From Notamacropus eugenii (Eukaryota > Chordata > Mammalia > Diprotodontia > Macropodidae), in contig NC_092878.1 in the NCBI RefSeq assembly GCF_028372415.1, forward strand, positions 28,564,903 through 28,628,902: 64,000 nucleotides of DNA. Reading direction: 5' to 3'. The notes below the pieces were generated by a model. That model was given only the letters and a program-made list of their open reading frames with translations, did not search any database and was not told the DNA's origin. Numbering within the stretch: the stretch's first letter is position 1; each line of letters opens with the position of its first letter. A program made the position numbers and the translations under genes. Positions 28,301 to 41,700 of this stretch are shown here, in pieces.

Positions 28301-31300
28301 ATCTCAATTCCAGCTTTCCCCCAACATCTAACATCATAATGTTCAGCACACAGCAGGGGCATAATACCCGTTGACTACATTTGCCTTTTGTAAAGGAGTG
28401 AAGCAATATATAAAAAACTGAATTTATCTTCTACCCAAAACTGGCTCCCTTTTCCAACTATCCTATTTTGGTCAGACCCAACCTAGAAACCTGGCTCACA
28501 GTCATCAGACTCTTCCCTTCCTCTCACCCCTTAAATCTAATCTGTCGCCAAATCCTGTAATTTCTTCCTTCCAAGATCTCTGTTCCTTCTGTTACTATCC
28601 TAGAACAGGCTCTCATCAACTCACATGAGCATCTACTTTGGCTTTCAAAGAATTGCATGATCTGGTCCCACCTACCCATACCTTCTCTTCCTTCCTGGCA
28701 ATGCCCTACTATCTATGCCTTTGCTTATGCTGCTGGCTCTATCTGAAATGCTCTCTCTTTTCCCCCTACCTACCCATCCTTTGAGGGGTAGCCCAAGAGC
28801 CATACATGTCTCATGAAGTCTTCTCCTACCATTCAAGCTTACCTTCAGTTCTTCCTGTTCTAGACTCTCAACTGCACTTTAAATCAATACCAGAGTTTAG
28901 TACTAAATTGATCTCCAATTATTTAATATTTCAGTTTTGTCTCCCAGCTAGAATGAAGCTCCTTATCTAAAACATCTTATATAGTGTTAAGGCCATAACA
29001 GATGCTCCCTTAGAAAAGGCAAAAAATGGGGGGTTAAGAGTATTCAGTTATATCACATGTTATAGTACTTAAAAATCAACTGTTCTTATCACCACTAAAA
29101 CCAGAAGAGCCAAACTACATGAAGGGGGATTTTCATTAGACACCAGGAACTTCTGGTAGTTATTTGCTAAAAGAGTTACGGTCTTCAGTCTTAAATAAAT
29201 TACTGAAAACACTGAGTAACTTTTGGTTATATGTAACATATCAATATTTTATGAGACATTAAAATTGATTATTTTGAAATACTTATTTTTAAAAATAATA
29301 AACCCATAATATGTTAACATAAATAACATTTTATGAAAAATAACCATTTTCCAAAACAACAAAAAAACAATAAGACTGTTTTCCATATTTTAATAAATCT
29401 TTTTATATCTGGCTTCACAGAAAACAGGTGGATTCTCATATGTACTTCTACATTCAATTTGGCTGAAATATATAAAGAAAATGCAGAAATGTAGTTAGAA
29501 AAGGGAGGAATATTTTAACAAACAAACAGCATTTTAGTATAATTATAAATATAGTTAAGGATCCCGAGCAGTCCTTGGACCCCACTTTGACAATGACTGG
29601 TTTAGTGAGCACGGCACCTGCCTGTAAGTCAGGAGGCCCAGCTCTTCTTTAAAGTAGCTGTGGGACTATGGACAAGCCATACTCTCAGGACCTCCGTTTC
29701 TTCATCTAAAAATAAGGGGATTAGACTAAAGGGGACCTAAAGTCCCTTCCAGACCTCACATTCCATGATTCCTCATAGGCAAACACTGCAGATATGCTAA
29801 AGCCACAGGAAAATGTGATTTGACACCTCAGCTGTTTTTAGCTAAGCTGTGCTAGAACCACATACTTCTATTACTACTATGAATGGTGATAATGTTACTA
29901 TCTTCATGAGCTCCTGATCCTGGCACCCAATAACGCAGCTGTGAGGTATCATTTCAGTCTTCCCTCTTATCTCAAGACCTTTCACATACTTTAAGTTTCA
30001 GTATCATACGTCACTATCCTGGGAACCTCATCTCTTCATCTTTCCCTGTTTCTGTGTCTTCGCTTATGTCAGTAACGCCCTAATACCTAAAATGAACTTC
30101 TCCTCTATCTCTGTTGAAGCCTTTAAAACACAAACGAAATGTGACATCTTCCAGATAATTCCTCATTCCCACTCCCAAGCTGAAAGTGATCTCTCCATCC
30201 ACATCTATCACAGCATACTGCCTACACCTCTTATTTGCATCTGTCACATTCTGCCTTCTATTCAGCATCTTTTACCCCATTAAACTACAAACTACTTGAA
30301 AGTCTGGTCTGTGTCATAGCCATCTTTTCATTCCCAGATGGCATCTGGCATATGGTAGTCACTAAACAACCTTATATTGGTTTTATACACACACACACAC
30401 ATATATTTATACTTTCCAAAGCATTTTCTTATTTTATTCTCACAACTATTTAATGAGGTACAATATATTATCCCCATTTCACATATGAAAAAACTGAGGA
30501 CCCCAAAACTCAGAGCCTTCCACCCTCACAAGTAGCTGACATCCAAGTGAAGGCCAGAATCAAAGTCTTTTAACTCATCCACAGGCCTATGCTTATGGCA
30601 GCAAAAAATGCACAGTGTGATACATTTGGAATTAGAAGCCCCAGGTTTGCATCTCAGCCCCAATACCGAAAGCCTGTGTGGCTCTGGGAAAGTCTCTTTA
30701 CTTCTTTGGGCCTCAGTTTCTTCATCTGCAAAAGGAGGAGAGTGGACTTGATGACTGAAGGTACCTGCCATCTCTGGATCTGCGAGCTTATACCAACCAA
30801 GAAAAATATACTCTGACTTTCTAGTTACTTGCCCTCAGGGAAACTGAGGAATTCAGGAAGAGAAATTAAATTTACCGCCAGCTGCAGGGCTAGTTCAAAC
30901 TGCTTGTCCTGGAGAAGTTGCTGGATTTGAGTCGCTATAGAGACAGGGATGAGCCGCCAGACGAAATGATTGCTGGCCACGTAGACAATGTCCGAACTGG
31001 AGGCAGGAGCGAAAGCCATGAAGAGAGAAGCAAAGGATGAATGACATGGTCTTTAGGTGCTATGAAAGCTTTGGAGGATAAAGTAAGTGGCAAGTCCTCA
31101 CCCTCCTGAGGTGATGAAGCGGGGTCTCTGTAACTCAATGCTCTGCACCAGCAGCCGAGGCTCAAACGTTCGGATCTCCACATAGCGAGGCAACACCGCA
31201 ATGATATATGGAGGCTGGTGCTCTATGAAGGGGCGACAGGACCTCACATGAGAAACCGCTCTGGTCTAAAGAAAGGGAGGATGATGGGGTGGGGGGGAGC

Positions 31301-34300
31301 GGGCTTTTCATGCATGGTCATTATCTGAGATAAACATTTCACTCAAGCGGGATTCTGGCTGACTGCTATTCTTTGATTGCTGTCCAGCTCAGGGGAAGGA
31401 CAAAGCTAGATGGATTTGAGGCAGTGATCTCACCCAATTCTAGCTATTCCACTCAAATAACTAACAGAACCTCTGCTCTCAGAAGCATCACTCACTTCTC
31501 TTTCCTACTGGCTGCTGAAGAGATAAGCAAGGAGGTGAGATCAGCATGAGCTACAGGCGCCTTCTCACAACCAATGAGGGTGGGGTCAGGAGGAAAACAA
31601 GGATTATTTCCATTAACCTGGGGTTACTTACAGAGGCCAAGGGGAGCAAATCATAGAGCACAACCCCATAGCACTATTCAACCTAAGAATCTTACCCAGA
31701 ACAAAATAAATGGCACAGACCCTTAACCAACTGTTTTTAAGGAGGATTTTTCTTGTAAAGGCTTGACTGGTCCCTAGGTCACCTTTCTTGCCAAGCTCTG
31801 CAACTCCAAATTTAATGCTCTTATCACTACCCCCCATCAGTTACTGCAGCATGGTTGACTGTAGGGTTTTCTTACCTGAAGGTACCATTATTGGTACAGG
31901 AGGCTTTAATATTATTTGGTCTCTGGAACTGTTCAAACTATATTAAAAAATTTCAGAGCCTTCCTACAAGACAATTTTCTCCCAAGCTGCTTAAAAACAT
32001 TCCTGCCTCTATCCTTTAAGGCTCTCCACTAAGTAGATCTATTTGACCTATCTGACTTTGGTGCAGTAGACAGAGTGCTGGCCCGTGGAGTCTGGAAGTT
32101 CAAATCCAGCCTCAAACACTTGTTAGTTGTATAACCGTGGGCAAGTCACTTAACCCTGTTTGCCTCTGTTCCTCATCTGTAAAATGAGCTGGAAAAGGAA
32201 ATGGCAAATCACTCTAGTATCTTTGCCAAGAAAACCCCAAATGGGTCACAAGGAGTCAGACCACCACCCCCAACATAAACCTTCTGCTCTGGCTAGGCCA
32301 ATATAAGGAGTTCACTGTTTTCATGTACCCTGTGTCATTTCCCTTGCCTTTGCTCATATTCTTTCTCCTGCCTAGGACACCCTTCCCCGGCCAGTGGGTA
32401 AGAGTGGTCTCACTTGAAGATGAGATATCTAGATGGCCCCAGACCACAGCTCGCCTTCATCCACCCCAAACATCTTGCCAACTGGCCTTCTACTGTACAC
32501 ATAACCCACTCCCTCCTTATGGAATAGTAATCAAATTCACTCTATGTCTGCTTCTGAAAAGAGTGACAACAGACTGCCCGCCCTTCTGGATCAGCTCATC
32601 ATTTTCTGTCTCCCCAGGGCACAAACTCCCTTTGTCTGGCTACCACTCCCCTACATGTGTAGTTTTTCCTATTAAAATGTAAGCCTGCAGACATGGACTG
32701 TCCATTTTTGTCTTTATATCCCCACTGCCAAGCACACAGTCTGCCTCAAGTCTCATCTCCACAAAACCTCTTTTGACTATCTATTCACAATTATCTTTCC
32801 CTTGACTGAATTTTAGACTACTTAATCTAGGCCTTGACTATACACAGCTTTGTAGCATTTTTCTGGTTCTTTGCATGTAACAAAGCTTTGTCTCTTCCCA
32901 GGTAAACTATGAGCTTCTCAAAGGAAACAGGCATACTTCTCAATTCCTTATAAATAGTCATAAGCTCCATAAGTTCTGCAGTTTCTTACTAAAAATGAAT
33001 CACACACAATAATGGTTATGATTCTGATGATACCACCAGGTCTGACAGACTAGGCCAGAAGCAGGAAAAGAAAAGAAAATTTTCAATTAACAGAAATCTA
33101 TGAAGTTCTGTGAGTGTTTTTTAACAGTCCAGAGGACCCAATCTCATTACCAGAGTGATACTTACTATTTCTAGATCAAGCAGCTTATTTAATTTCCAAA
33201 CCTCTGGCTACAAACACAGTAAAACCCACCAACAAGGAGATGAAGGACAAAGAACTAGAAATATTAAAAAATCACTTCCTAAAAATGTTACCGAGCCCAG
33301 CTTGTATAATCTGATAGAGTAAAATAAGCAGTATCAGAAGAACAATATACACAATGACTGCAATCATGTAAACAAAGGCAAAATACTCTGTGACTGTAAT
33401 GATGTAAGCAAAAAAATGAACAGAATCTAAACTTGAAATGTACCGCCTCCTCCCCCCGCCACTTAGCAAGAGATAGGCAACTACATCAGCAGAACGCTGC
33501 AAACTGCCAGATGCAGCTGTTTTGTTCAGTTATGCTTAAATGTTTTTTGTTAACAGGGAGGGAGGGCAGGAACTGGGAGATGACTGGCGGGCATCAGCAA
33601 ATTTTAAATATACATTATGGATGGATATATATACAAAGGGGAGTATATCTGAATGTGTGTATGGCTCTAGAAAGATGTCTGGAGTGGATGAATAGGAAGA
33701 ATGGTCTGGGGCCATCTAGATGCAATCTGCTTGTACTCACAGTCAAGGAAAGGTATTGTAGCAAGGAGAAAGAGCATGAGCAAAGGCAAGAAAAGGTGTG
33801 TAAAGACAGTGACAACCACACTTACCTAATATGGTCACTTGGACATTGCACTTTACAAATTCTTCTATTTTGGAAAAATACAGTTTCTAACAAAGACTGG
33901 AATACTCAGTTTTTAACGACTCTAAAACACTCAATTGCTTATAATAAGAGAAATGTGGTGGATGATACACATCTGAAGCTAATGATTCAGACTACATGCA
34001 TCAGAAAGCCAAGATGACAATGGGATGGGAAGAGAAGCATGTGGGAAGGGAACAGTTACTGCGGGTTCTCACCCATGGAAATTGGTATATCTGTCCAATT
34101 CAGGGCACACTTCTGCGTACAGTTGCCCTCCTCATTCAGTACCACGGTGAGATCATCCTGACCAACAGCTACTTTTCCATCTGCCAGAGGTGCCACCAAG
34201 GGCTCCAGTTGTTTCCCTGTTGGAAAGAGCTCTTTGGTGGACCCTTTTCCATCTACCTATAAAAACAAAACAAGTTCAGTACCCCAAAAGTGACCCTATT

Positions 34301-37300
34301 AGCTAGAACACTCTTGCTCAAAAATAGACAACCTAAAAACTAGAAAATTCTCAATACTGCTTTAGAACCTAAATACCATAGAGAAGGACCAATCTTCCTC
34401 TTCTCTAACAGGAGAGCAATAATTCTTTTTATCTATCAAAAAAGTTATCAACTCATATTCATACTTTTAAAATATATATATGTCTTCTTATGAGGAGGGC
34501 TTCAAAACATTCAGCCACTGGGCTGCAAGCTCAGGAATTAGATCCGCAGCAGCAGGAAGATGGGGGTCCCAATACACTTCAAGTCCATAAGCACTTGTCA
34601 ATTGCCTACTAGTGAGCCCAGTTCTGTGCTAAGCACTGTGAATACAAAGAAAGGCAAAACCAGGCAAGAAACCAGTGTCTGCTTTCCAGCACAGTCTAAT
34701 GAGGGCCAATAGCATGATATACATCAAACCTACACATACGCTAAATAATATAAGTCATCAAATCTGTGAAGAGCAAGTCTCACAGTTCTATTTGAATAGA
34801 GGAGGTGTGAAGGAGGAGAAATTTAAGTTGCAATTTTGAGTGGCATAACACCAATAGACTTTTTAAAAAAACAGAGTCAATGCACATATATAACCTATAC
34901 CAAATTCACTGCCTTCTCAATGAGGTGGGGAGGGGAGGGAGAAAGGGAGAGAATTTGGAACTCAGAGTTTTAAAAATGAATGGTAAAAACTGTTTTACAT
35001 GTAAGTAAGGAAAAATAAAATGCCAAATAAAAAGAAAGTAAAATAATTAAATAATTAAGCGGCGGGTGGTATAGAGTCAACTCTCAATTATCTGCATTGC
35101 TGGACATGAAGGAACATTTGGGTAAGCCAAGTATTTCTGAACAGGCCCTGGGGCAGAGCTGTTGATGTTAATCAACCCTTTATAATCAGTGAGGTCCCAC
35201 ACTAGAGGCTCATGTGATCTAGGGCCCTTATCAGAGTGTAGTGAGAGCAGGAATTGTGCCATTCAGCCTGTGACCATTCATGCATATACTCACACCCCTC
35301 CCGCCTAGACTTCCTTCTGCCCTTTATTCAGAAAATGATAATCAGAGCAACATTACCATTGCTACACGAAAGGACACAACAATCTCCTGCCCACAGTTCC
35401 TCAAGATCCCTCTGATTCAAGGCTACAGGCTGTCTAGGCAGAAGTTCCCTTCCCTGCTGACAACTTTTCAGTTTCCCACACCCATAGATGGACATCTCGA
35501 TTCCACTATGCTCTCTTTCCTTTGTGCCCTCTGGAAATCCCTCTATTTTTAACAAACTGTCTTTCCATTAACAGACTTTCTTTATTTGCAATTACGGAAA
35601 CTTTCCAGAGGAGCTACATCCCTCACTGCTCTCTATGACAGAATATAGCTTCTTTCCTCAAGATCTCCTCCTCATTCCCCAAACTTTGCCACCAGGCAAG
35701 GAGGAGGAGGAGGAGGCACACTTCTTCTTGGCTCTCCCCTACCACCATCACTGAACAACCCCTCCTCTGCTTAGGTTCATTCCTTCATGCTACCACACAT
35801 TTAGAGTCAGAAGGGACCTAAGACGATAATAATGGGTAACATTTACACAGCACTTACTATATGCCAGGCAATGTGCTAAGCACTTAAAAATTCTTATCCA
35901 ATCCCTCATTTTACAGAGGATATATATCATCTTCTCCAGATCCTATGGTCCCCAGATTATTCTCTGTACTTTCTCAAGGAGTTCAGAACCTGGCTCCCAG
36001 TCCTCCTTTCTAATCCAACCCTTGCTTTATCTCCTATAACTGCCCTCCTATATATGCTCTAGCATGGGGGTTTTTAATTTTTTGTGTCGTGGATTCCTTT
36101 GTGAATCTGGTGAAGCCTATAGTTCCCTTCTTAGAAAAATATTTTGAAATGGATAAGCCAAAATGCATAGGTACAAAATATTATATTGAAATATAATTGT
36201 CAAAATATTTTAAAAAGTGTTTATAACCTAGGTTAAGAACCTCTCTGCTCTATCACCCTCTGAACCACCCTAACATATACACTTCCTATCTCTCTCTCTT
36301 TGTTCACTCTGTTCATAACACTTAGAATGGCCTCCTTTCACCTTATGCCTGATGAATTCTCACCTAGCCTTTAAAAGCCCAGTGCAAACGAAAACGAGCT
36401 CACTTATGGAATCTTCCCCAATGCTCTTTGCTAACGACATTACTCCTGGACTTCACAATGCACTTTTAGACTTCTCTAATGCACTTAGCTACAAGAAAAA
36501 ATGTTAACAAAGTATTTGTGTTTGCATCATACCCCACTACAATTGAAAATAAGTCTAAATCCAATGAAGAAAAGTCTCATCTAAACTTTCTCCTTAGCAC
36601 CTACAAAAATGATTTGTATAGGACTGATGATTAGTAAGTATCTGTTGAATTTAAGTGTGCTGGACAGCTGCATTTACTACGTGGAACTCTCTCCCACTCA
36701 GCCTGTGCACGCAGTAGGATCTTTGTAAAAACAACTCCAACTATGTTCTGCTGTGTTGAGTTGAGGACTTACCCTTATCAGATAGTAGTCTCTCTTGAAA
36801 CCCACACAAATGGAATTTTCACACCATGCCATGGACTTGGGCACATCTGGTACACTAAAGTCCCCCTGAAGAAAGAGGGAGTCAATTTATCTGAGAAAGA
36901 TGTTAAGAATCAAAAATCATGATCTGTTATCCCTACCCCCATTCTGAAAAAGTAGTCATGCCCAGAGTAGAGCACAGTACTAAAATATGCCCTTAAAGGA
37001 GGCTTCCTACCACATACTGAACAAGAGATGTTTGGTATGAGATAAATACCACTGGTTCAACAAAGAATCCAAATGACTGAATTTGTATCACATCTCTCTT
37101 TTAAAAGTGAGAACCCTGGAGGAATGAGTAGCAGAATTATCATTTAGAGACCTTTTTTTAAAAAAAACTAGGACCTGTGATTTCATCAGTATAAAGAGCT
37201 CCTTATACTGAGGAGCTTAATTATCAATGAAGCTCATCCCCTGGGGCGCAGAGATGTTCAATAACTACTCCACAGCTCTACAGTGAGTATATTGCCTGGT

Positions 37301-38655
37301 CTTCCTGATTCCAAGGCTAGCTTTCTATCTGCCAGGTTATGCTGCCTTTCTTAGGGAGAACTGGAACATTGAAATCCTGGATTTTTGCTACAGGTCCATT
37401 GGGAGGCCTTCAGAGTGAATGCCAACTTCAGCAGGGGCCCACGTCCTGACTCACAGCTGAACGTACCTGCAGTTCATGAAACTCTCTGTCCTTCCAGAAA
37501 TATAGCTGGAGTTTCTTCTTTACAGCCACACACATCCGCAGCACCTCCTCACCTGTTTCAGTGTGCTGATAAGAGAATCCAAAGTATTGGCAGCGTAGCA
37601 GGAAAAATGGAGAAAATCATATTGTTATGTCACAGAACTCTCAATTAGCTCAAAGCTAAGATGCAGCTAAAAATTAATACTCCATTTATGTTTTGAATGA
37701 GTTAATTTAATACAGCCTCAGTAATTCTCTTATAAAATTCATATTATCAGAGGAGCCCAACAGAATGTTGTTGGTGCCCAAAACGTATTCAGAAGCAGTC
37801 AGTAGGGAAAGGTCAACATCTTGTTCGCCTTTTTTCCTGGCTGCCCGCTGAAAGCACCAACACAAACAGGAGCTATAGGTTTATGAAATGATCTATTCAA
37901 ACAATACAAGCTTCTGCCCAGGTAAATTATATTTCCTTTTCTTCTTAATGTCTCTCTCTCACGTATCTAAACATAAGACTCTTACTATAAGAGTCCAGTG
38001 GTCAGAAATCTATAGCAAATGTGCCCCAAACAACTTACAGACTCATTTTCACAGTAGCTAGTCACTGTCACCACGTTCCCTTGCCCTCCTCTCTCCTTGT
38101 TTGTCCCCTGCCCCATCATCCAATTATGATTTCCAAAAGTCAGCACAAAGTCGGGTTCTTTCATTTCCCACCACACAAGCTCATAACAGCTGAAAACTGA
38201 CAAGAACTCAATTCCCCTCCTTCCTATCAAGTCAATGACTGGCCAGACAACCTGTCACCCTCCTAGAACATACCAGAAGGAAAGAGATCAAAACCTTTCC
38301 ACGACAAACCACTTAAGATTACTAACCTCTCACCTAGATGAGTCTTGCAAAACTATGTGTGGTGACTGTTCCAACTCGTGACACTAAAATCATATGCTAT
38401 ATTATATACACATATAATAAACACACACATACATATGTATATATATATACACACAGAGAGTAAGATGTCATTTAGAAAAAAACATTTGTTCACTGTATTC
38501 TCTCCCTTTCTGCTGATCTGTCTCCCTCATCTCTTTTCAAATCTGACCCTAAATCTACCACCTGCAGAGAGCCTTTCTTGACTTATCCTACTCAGGTCTA
38601 ATCCATTATATAATTTTTATCTTCTCAGTTGGTGCATTATTGTTTGTGTTTGCTA

Positions 38656-38703
<48 letters not shown>

Positions 38704-41700
38704 TGCGCACTCAACATTTTATACCCATCTTGTGCAAAGAATCAAGAAAATAACAACATATTAGCAAGATATCGAGCACAGCACCAACCGGGCATACAAA
38801 CATCAAAAAGATGAGCATGGGAGAGTTCAGACAGCAGTAGAACATATTGAGAAAGGCTCCCTGCAGAACAAAGAAGGTTTGGGGCCAGATTTGAAATGAG
38901 ATGAGGTAGAGACTACAGTGAAAAGGGAGAAAGAACATTAAGAACATACCTGCATTTTCTAAACGAAATCATAAGCTCCCTGAGGGCATATTTTGTGTCC
39001 CCCATGGCTTAATACAGACTGTTAATATGGTGATGCTATAGGTCGGGAGGGATTCTCTATGGCAAATGTTTCATCCTAGGCTGACACAATGTCATTCACA
39101 CCACTTTAGGCCTAGGTTCTTGAAGGCCATGTCAGTGCAGCAAAATCTAGTTCAGCCATATTGGAAAAGCTTTGGTGATAAATTAAATCTGCTTTCAAAG
39201 GACTAGCCTAGCAAAGTACAGTGAGGCTTATAATCAGGAGGTTGACTTGGCGGTGAATTCTCTCGCTATGGCCACCCATCACAAAGAATAAAAAACCTTG
39301 GATGTTATTATCTGCACCAATGGAGAGAATATCCCCATAATGATGAAAAATTCACTGAAATATTTAAGTAGGGGAGAGAGATAGGTACTAACAAGGATGG
39401 GGAACCTGCAGCCTCGAGGTTACATGTGGCCCTCTAGGTCCTCAAGTATGACTCTGCCTGAATCCAAACTTCACAGAACAAATTCCCTTAATGAAAGGAT
39501 TTGTTCTGTAAAACTTGGAGTCAGTCAAACGACCACATCAAAGGACATAGGAGGCCACAGATTCCCCATCCCTGTACTAGACTACAATGAAGAGACCACC
39601 TCTATTAATGCAGACTGATTCCTCACTGCAACTTCTGTCTTAGTGAGAGCACTAGGAGGATACTGTCTTGTCTGGGATGTGTCAGAGGCAGGATTTGAAC
39701 CCAGGTCTTCCATGTTCTAAAAACAGTTCTCTACCTACTCTGTCAAAGTGCCTCTCACTTGAATACTTAGGCACTGGTCCAAATATATGCCGTAGTTTTC
39801 CTCAAATCTGCCTTATATAAAACCAGAGTTCAGTTTATAACTGCATTCTTAACAACAAAAGTTATGAAGACAGACAGCAGTTATGATAAAAGTGAATATT
39901 TAATGTTTATTCGACTGAAAAGATTTTACAGTTTTACAGTAAAGTTTTGCAGGAAAATTTTGAAATAGTAATTTTGTGCAATTATTTTTCAGGATGCCCT
40001 TCTACATTTTCTTTCCTTTTTAAAAAAAAAGTCATTTTAGGGGCATAGATTATTTGGGAGTTGGCCTAAATTCAAACCAAAAGAAATCTTATTTTTCATT
40101 TCTGCTATTTTGGAAAACCCATGCCAGTACCCTACTCCATAAAGTAAGAAATAGCTAAAGAATGTGAATTTTTTAAAAGAGAACAGTGAATTCTCTGGCC
40201 TGTACTTACCTGGAGGTCACAAGTAAACAGAGAAGCCCCCTTTGCCTTTGAAACAGCAGTGATTTGTTGGAATGTCAACAGGTCGTGAACGTAAATGTTA
40301 CTTTCTGTTTTAAAAAAGACACACAATTACTTTTCAATCATTTAACGAGGGGAGAGAAGGAAACAATATGCAAAGGCTTAGCTCCCACTTCAGAGTGAAT
40401 CTGGTGAATCCTATGAGCCCCGTCTAAGAATGTTTTTAAATGCATAAAATAAAATACAAAGAATCTCAAGGGATACCAATTATTACAAAATACAATTATT
40501 AAAAAAAAAATTTCACAGACTTCAGATTAAGAACCCCTTGCCTAAAGGAACAAAATTAAAAATTAATTTCAGCTTCAGACAAAGATGACTATGTACCAAC
40601 CAAAACAAAATCCACTGCATCAGACTTCTCAACTTAGCTTTCCCTCAATTTATTCAATTTTTATTACAAACCTCCTACATGCAGGGCACTGTGTTAGGTA
40701 GAAGGAGGAGTACAATGGTGAAAAGTGCAAGGTCCCTGACCAGACGGAACTTTCTAGCCTCCTGGGGCATGGGGGTAGGAAAGAAGACATAGACATAAGT
40801 CAATAAAACACAAGGCAGGAAGTGAAAGGTACACATTGAAGAGCCAGTGTGCTCTAGGAAAACATGAGGAAAGAGAACTTCAGTATTCATGTGAGGATGA
40901 GTAATCAGGGAAGGCTTCAAGGAGGAAGTGCTGACTGACCTGAGCCTAGAAGAAAGAGAAGGATTTTAAGAGGCAGAGGAACAGGAAGTGTGTTCCAAGT
41001 CTACATGAATGCATGGAGGTGAGAGACTGTAGGATGGAAGTGGGCCACAGCTAGGAGTCCAATTACCTGACATGGAGAGTGAATGGAAAGGCGCAGTATG
41101 AAATAAGGCTGGAAAAGTAACAGGGGCCAGGTGGTGGAGGGCCTTAAATCCATTCCCTAAGGGGTAGCTGAGTGACTTTGAAGCATTCCTTTGCTCTCTT
41201 TTCCAAAGAACTGAGAGAAACAAAAGTTAAGCCTAGAAATGGACTCTGAAGTGTAACATGGAGAGCTCCAAACAAGAAAGGAAAGCCACTGTACTTTATC
41301 CCAACCCAAAGTTGAAGGCTCCTCTTTGTCAGGGAAATACATACAATGTTCATCTAGGTCCTTAGCGCCTCTAGGATGATTTAATAAAATGTATTCCACT
41401 TGAGGATATTCCTGAAACTACTTAAAACCTTAAGTGGCCTATTTCCTTGGACATGTGGTCACAGAAGCCAGTGAGCTTGACTTCGATTTCAAGGATAATT
41501 CTAGAAGGGATCATGAAAGAAATGATGGGTAACCATTTAGAAAGGGAAGAGATGATTACCAAGGGTCAACATGGCTTCATCAAAAACAGGTCATGTCAGA
41601 TTAAACTCATTTCCTTTTTTGGACAGGATTAATGAACTAGCAGATGCTGTGAAATAGTTTATCTTGATCTTAACGAACTTTTTTTATAAAAGGACTAACA

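Noticed and set aside
33433-34017. 194-codon plus-strand open frame
   Set aside because: It starts in L1-like sequence, has no domain or signal I recognise, and lies opposite a VPS39 intron. A frame of this length in 64 kb is within chance.
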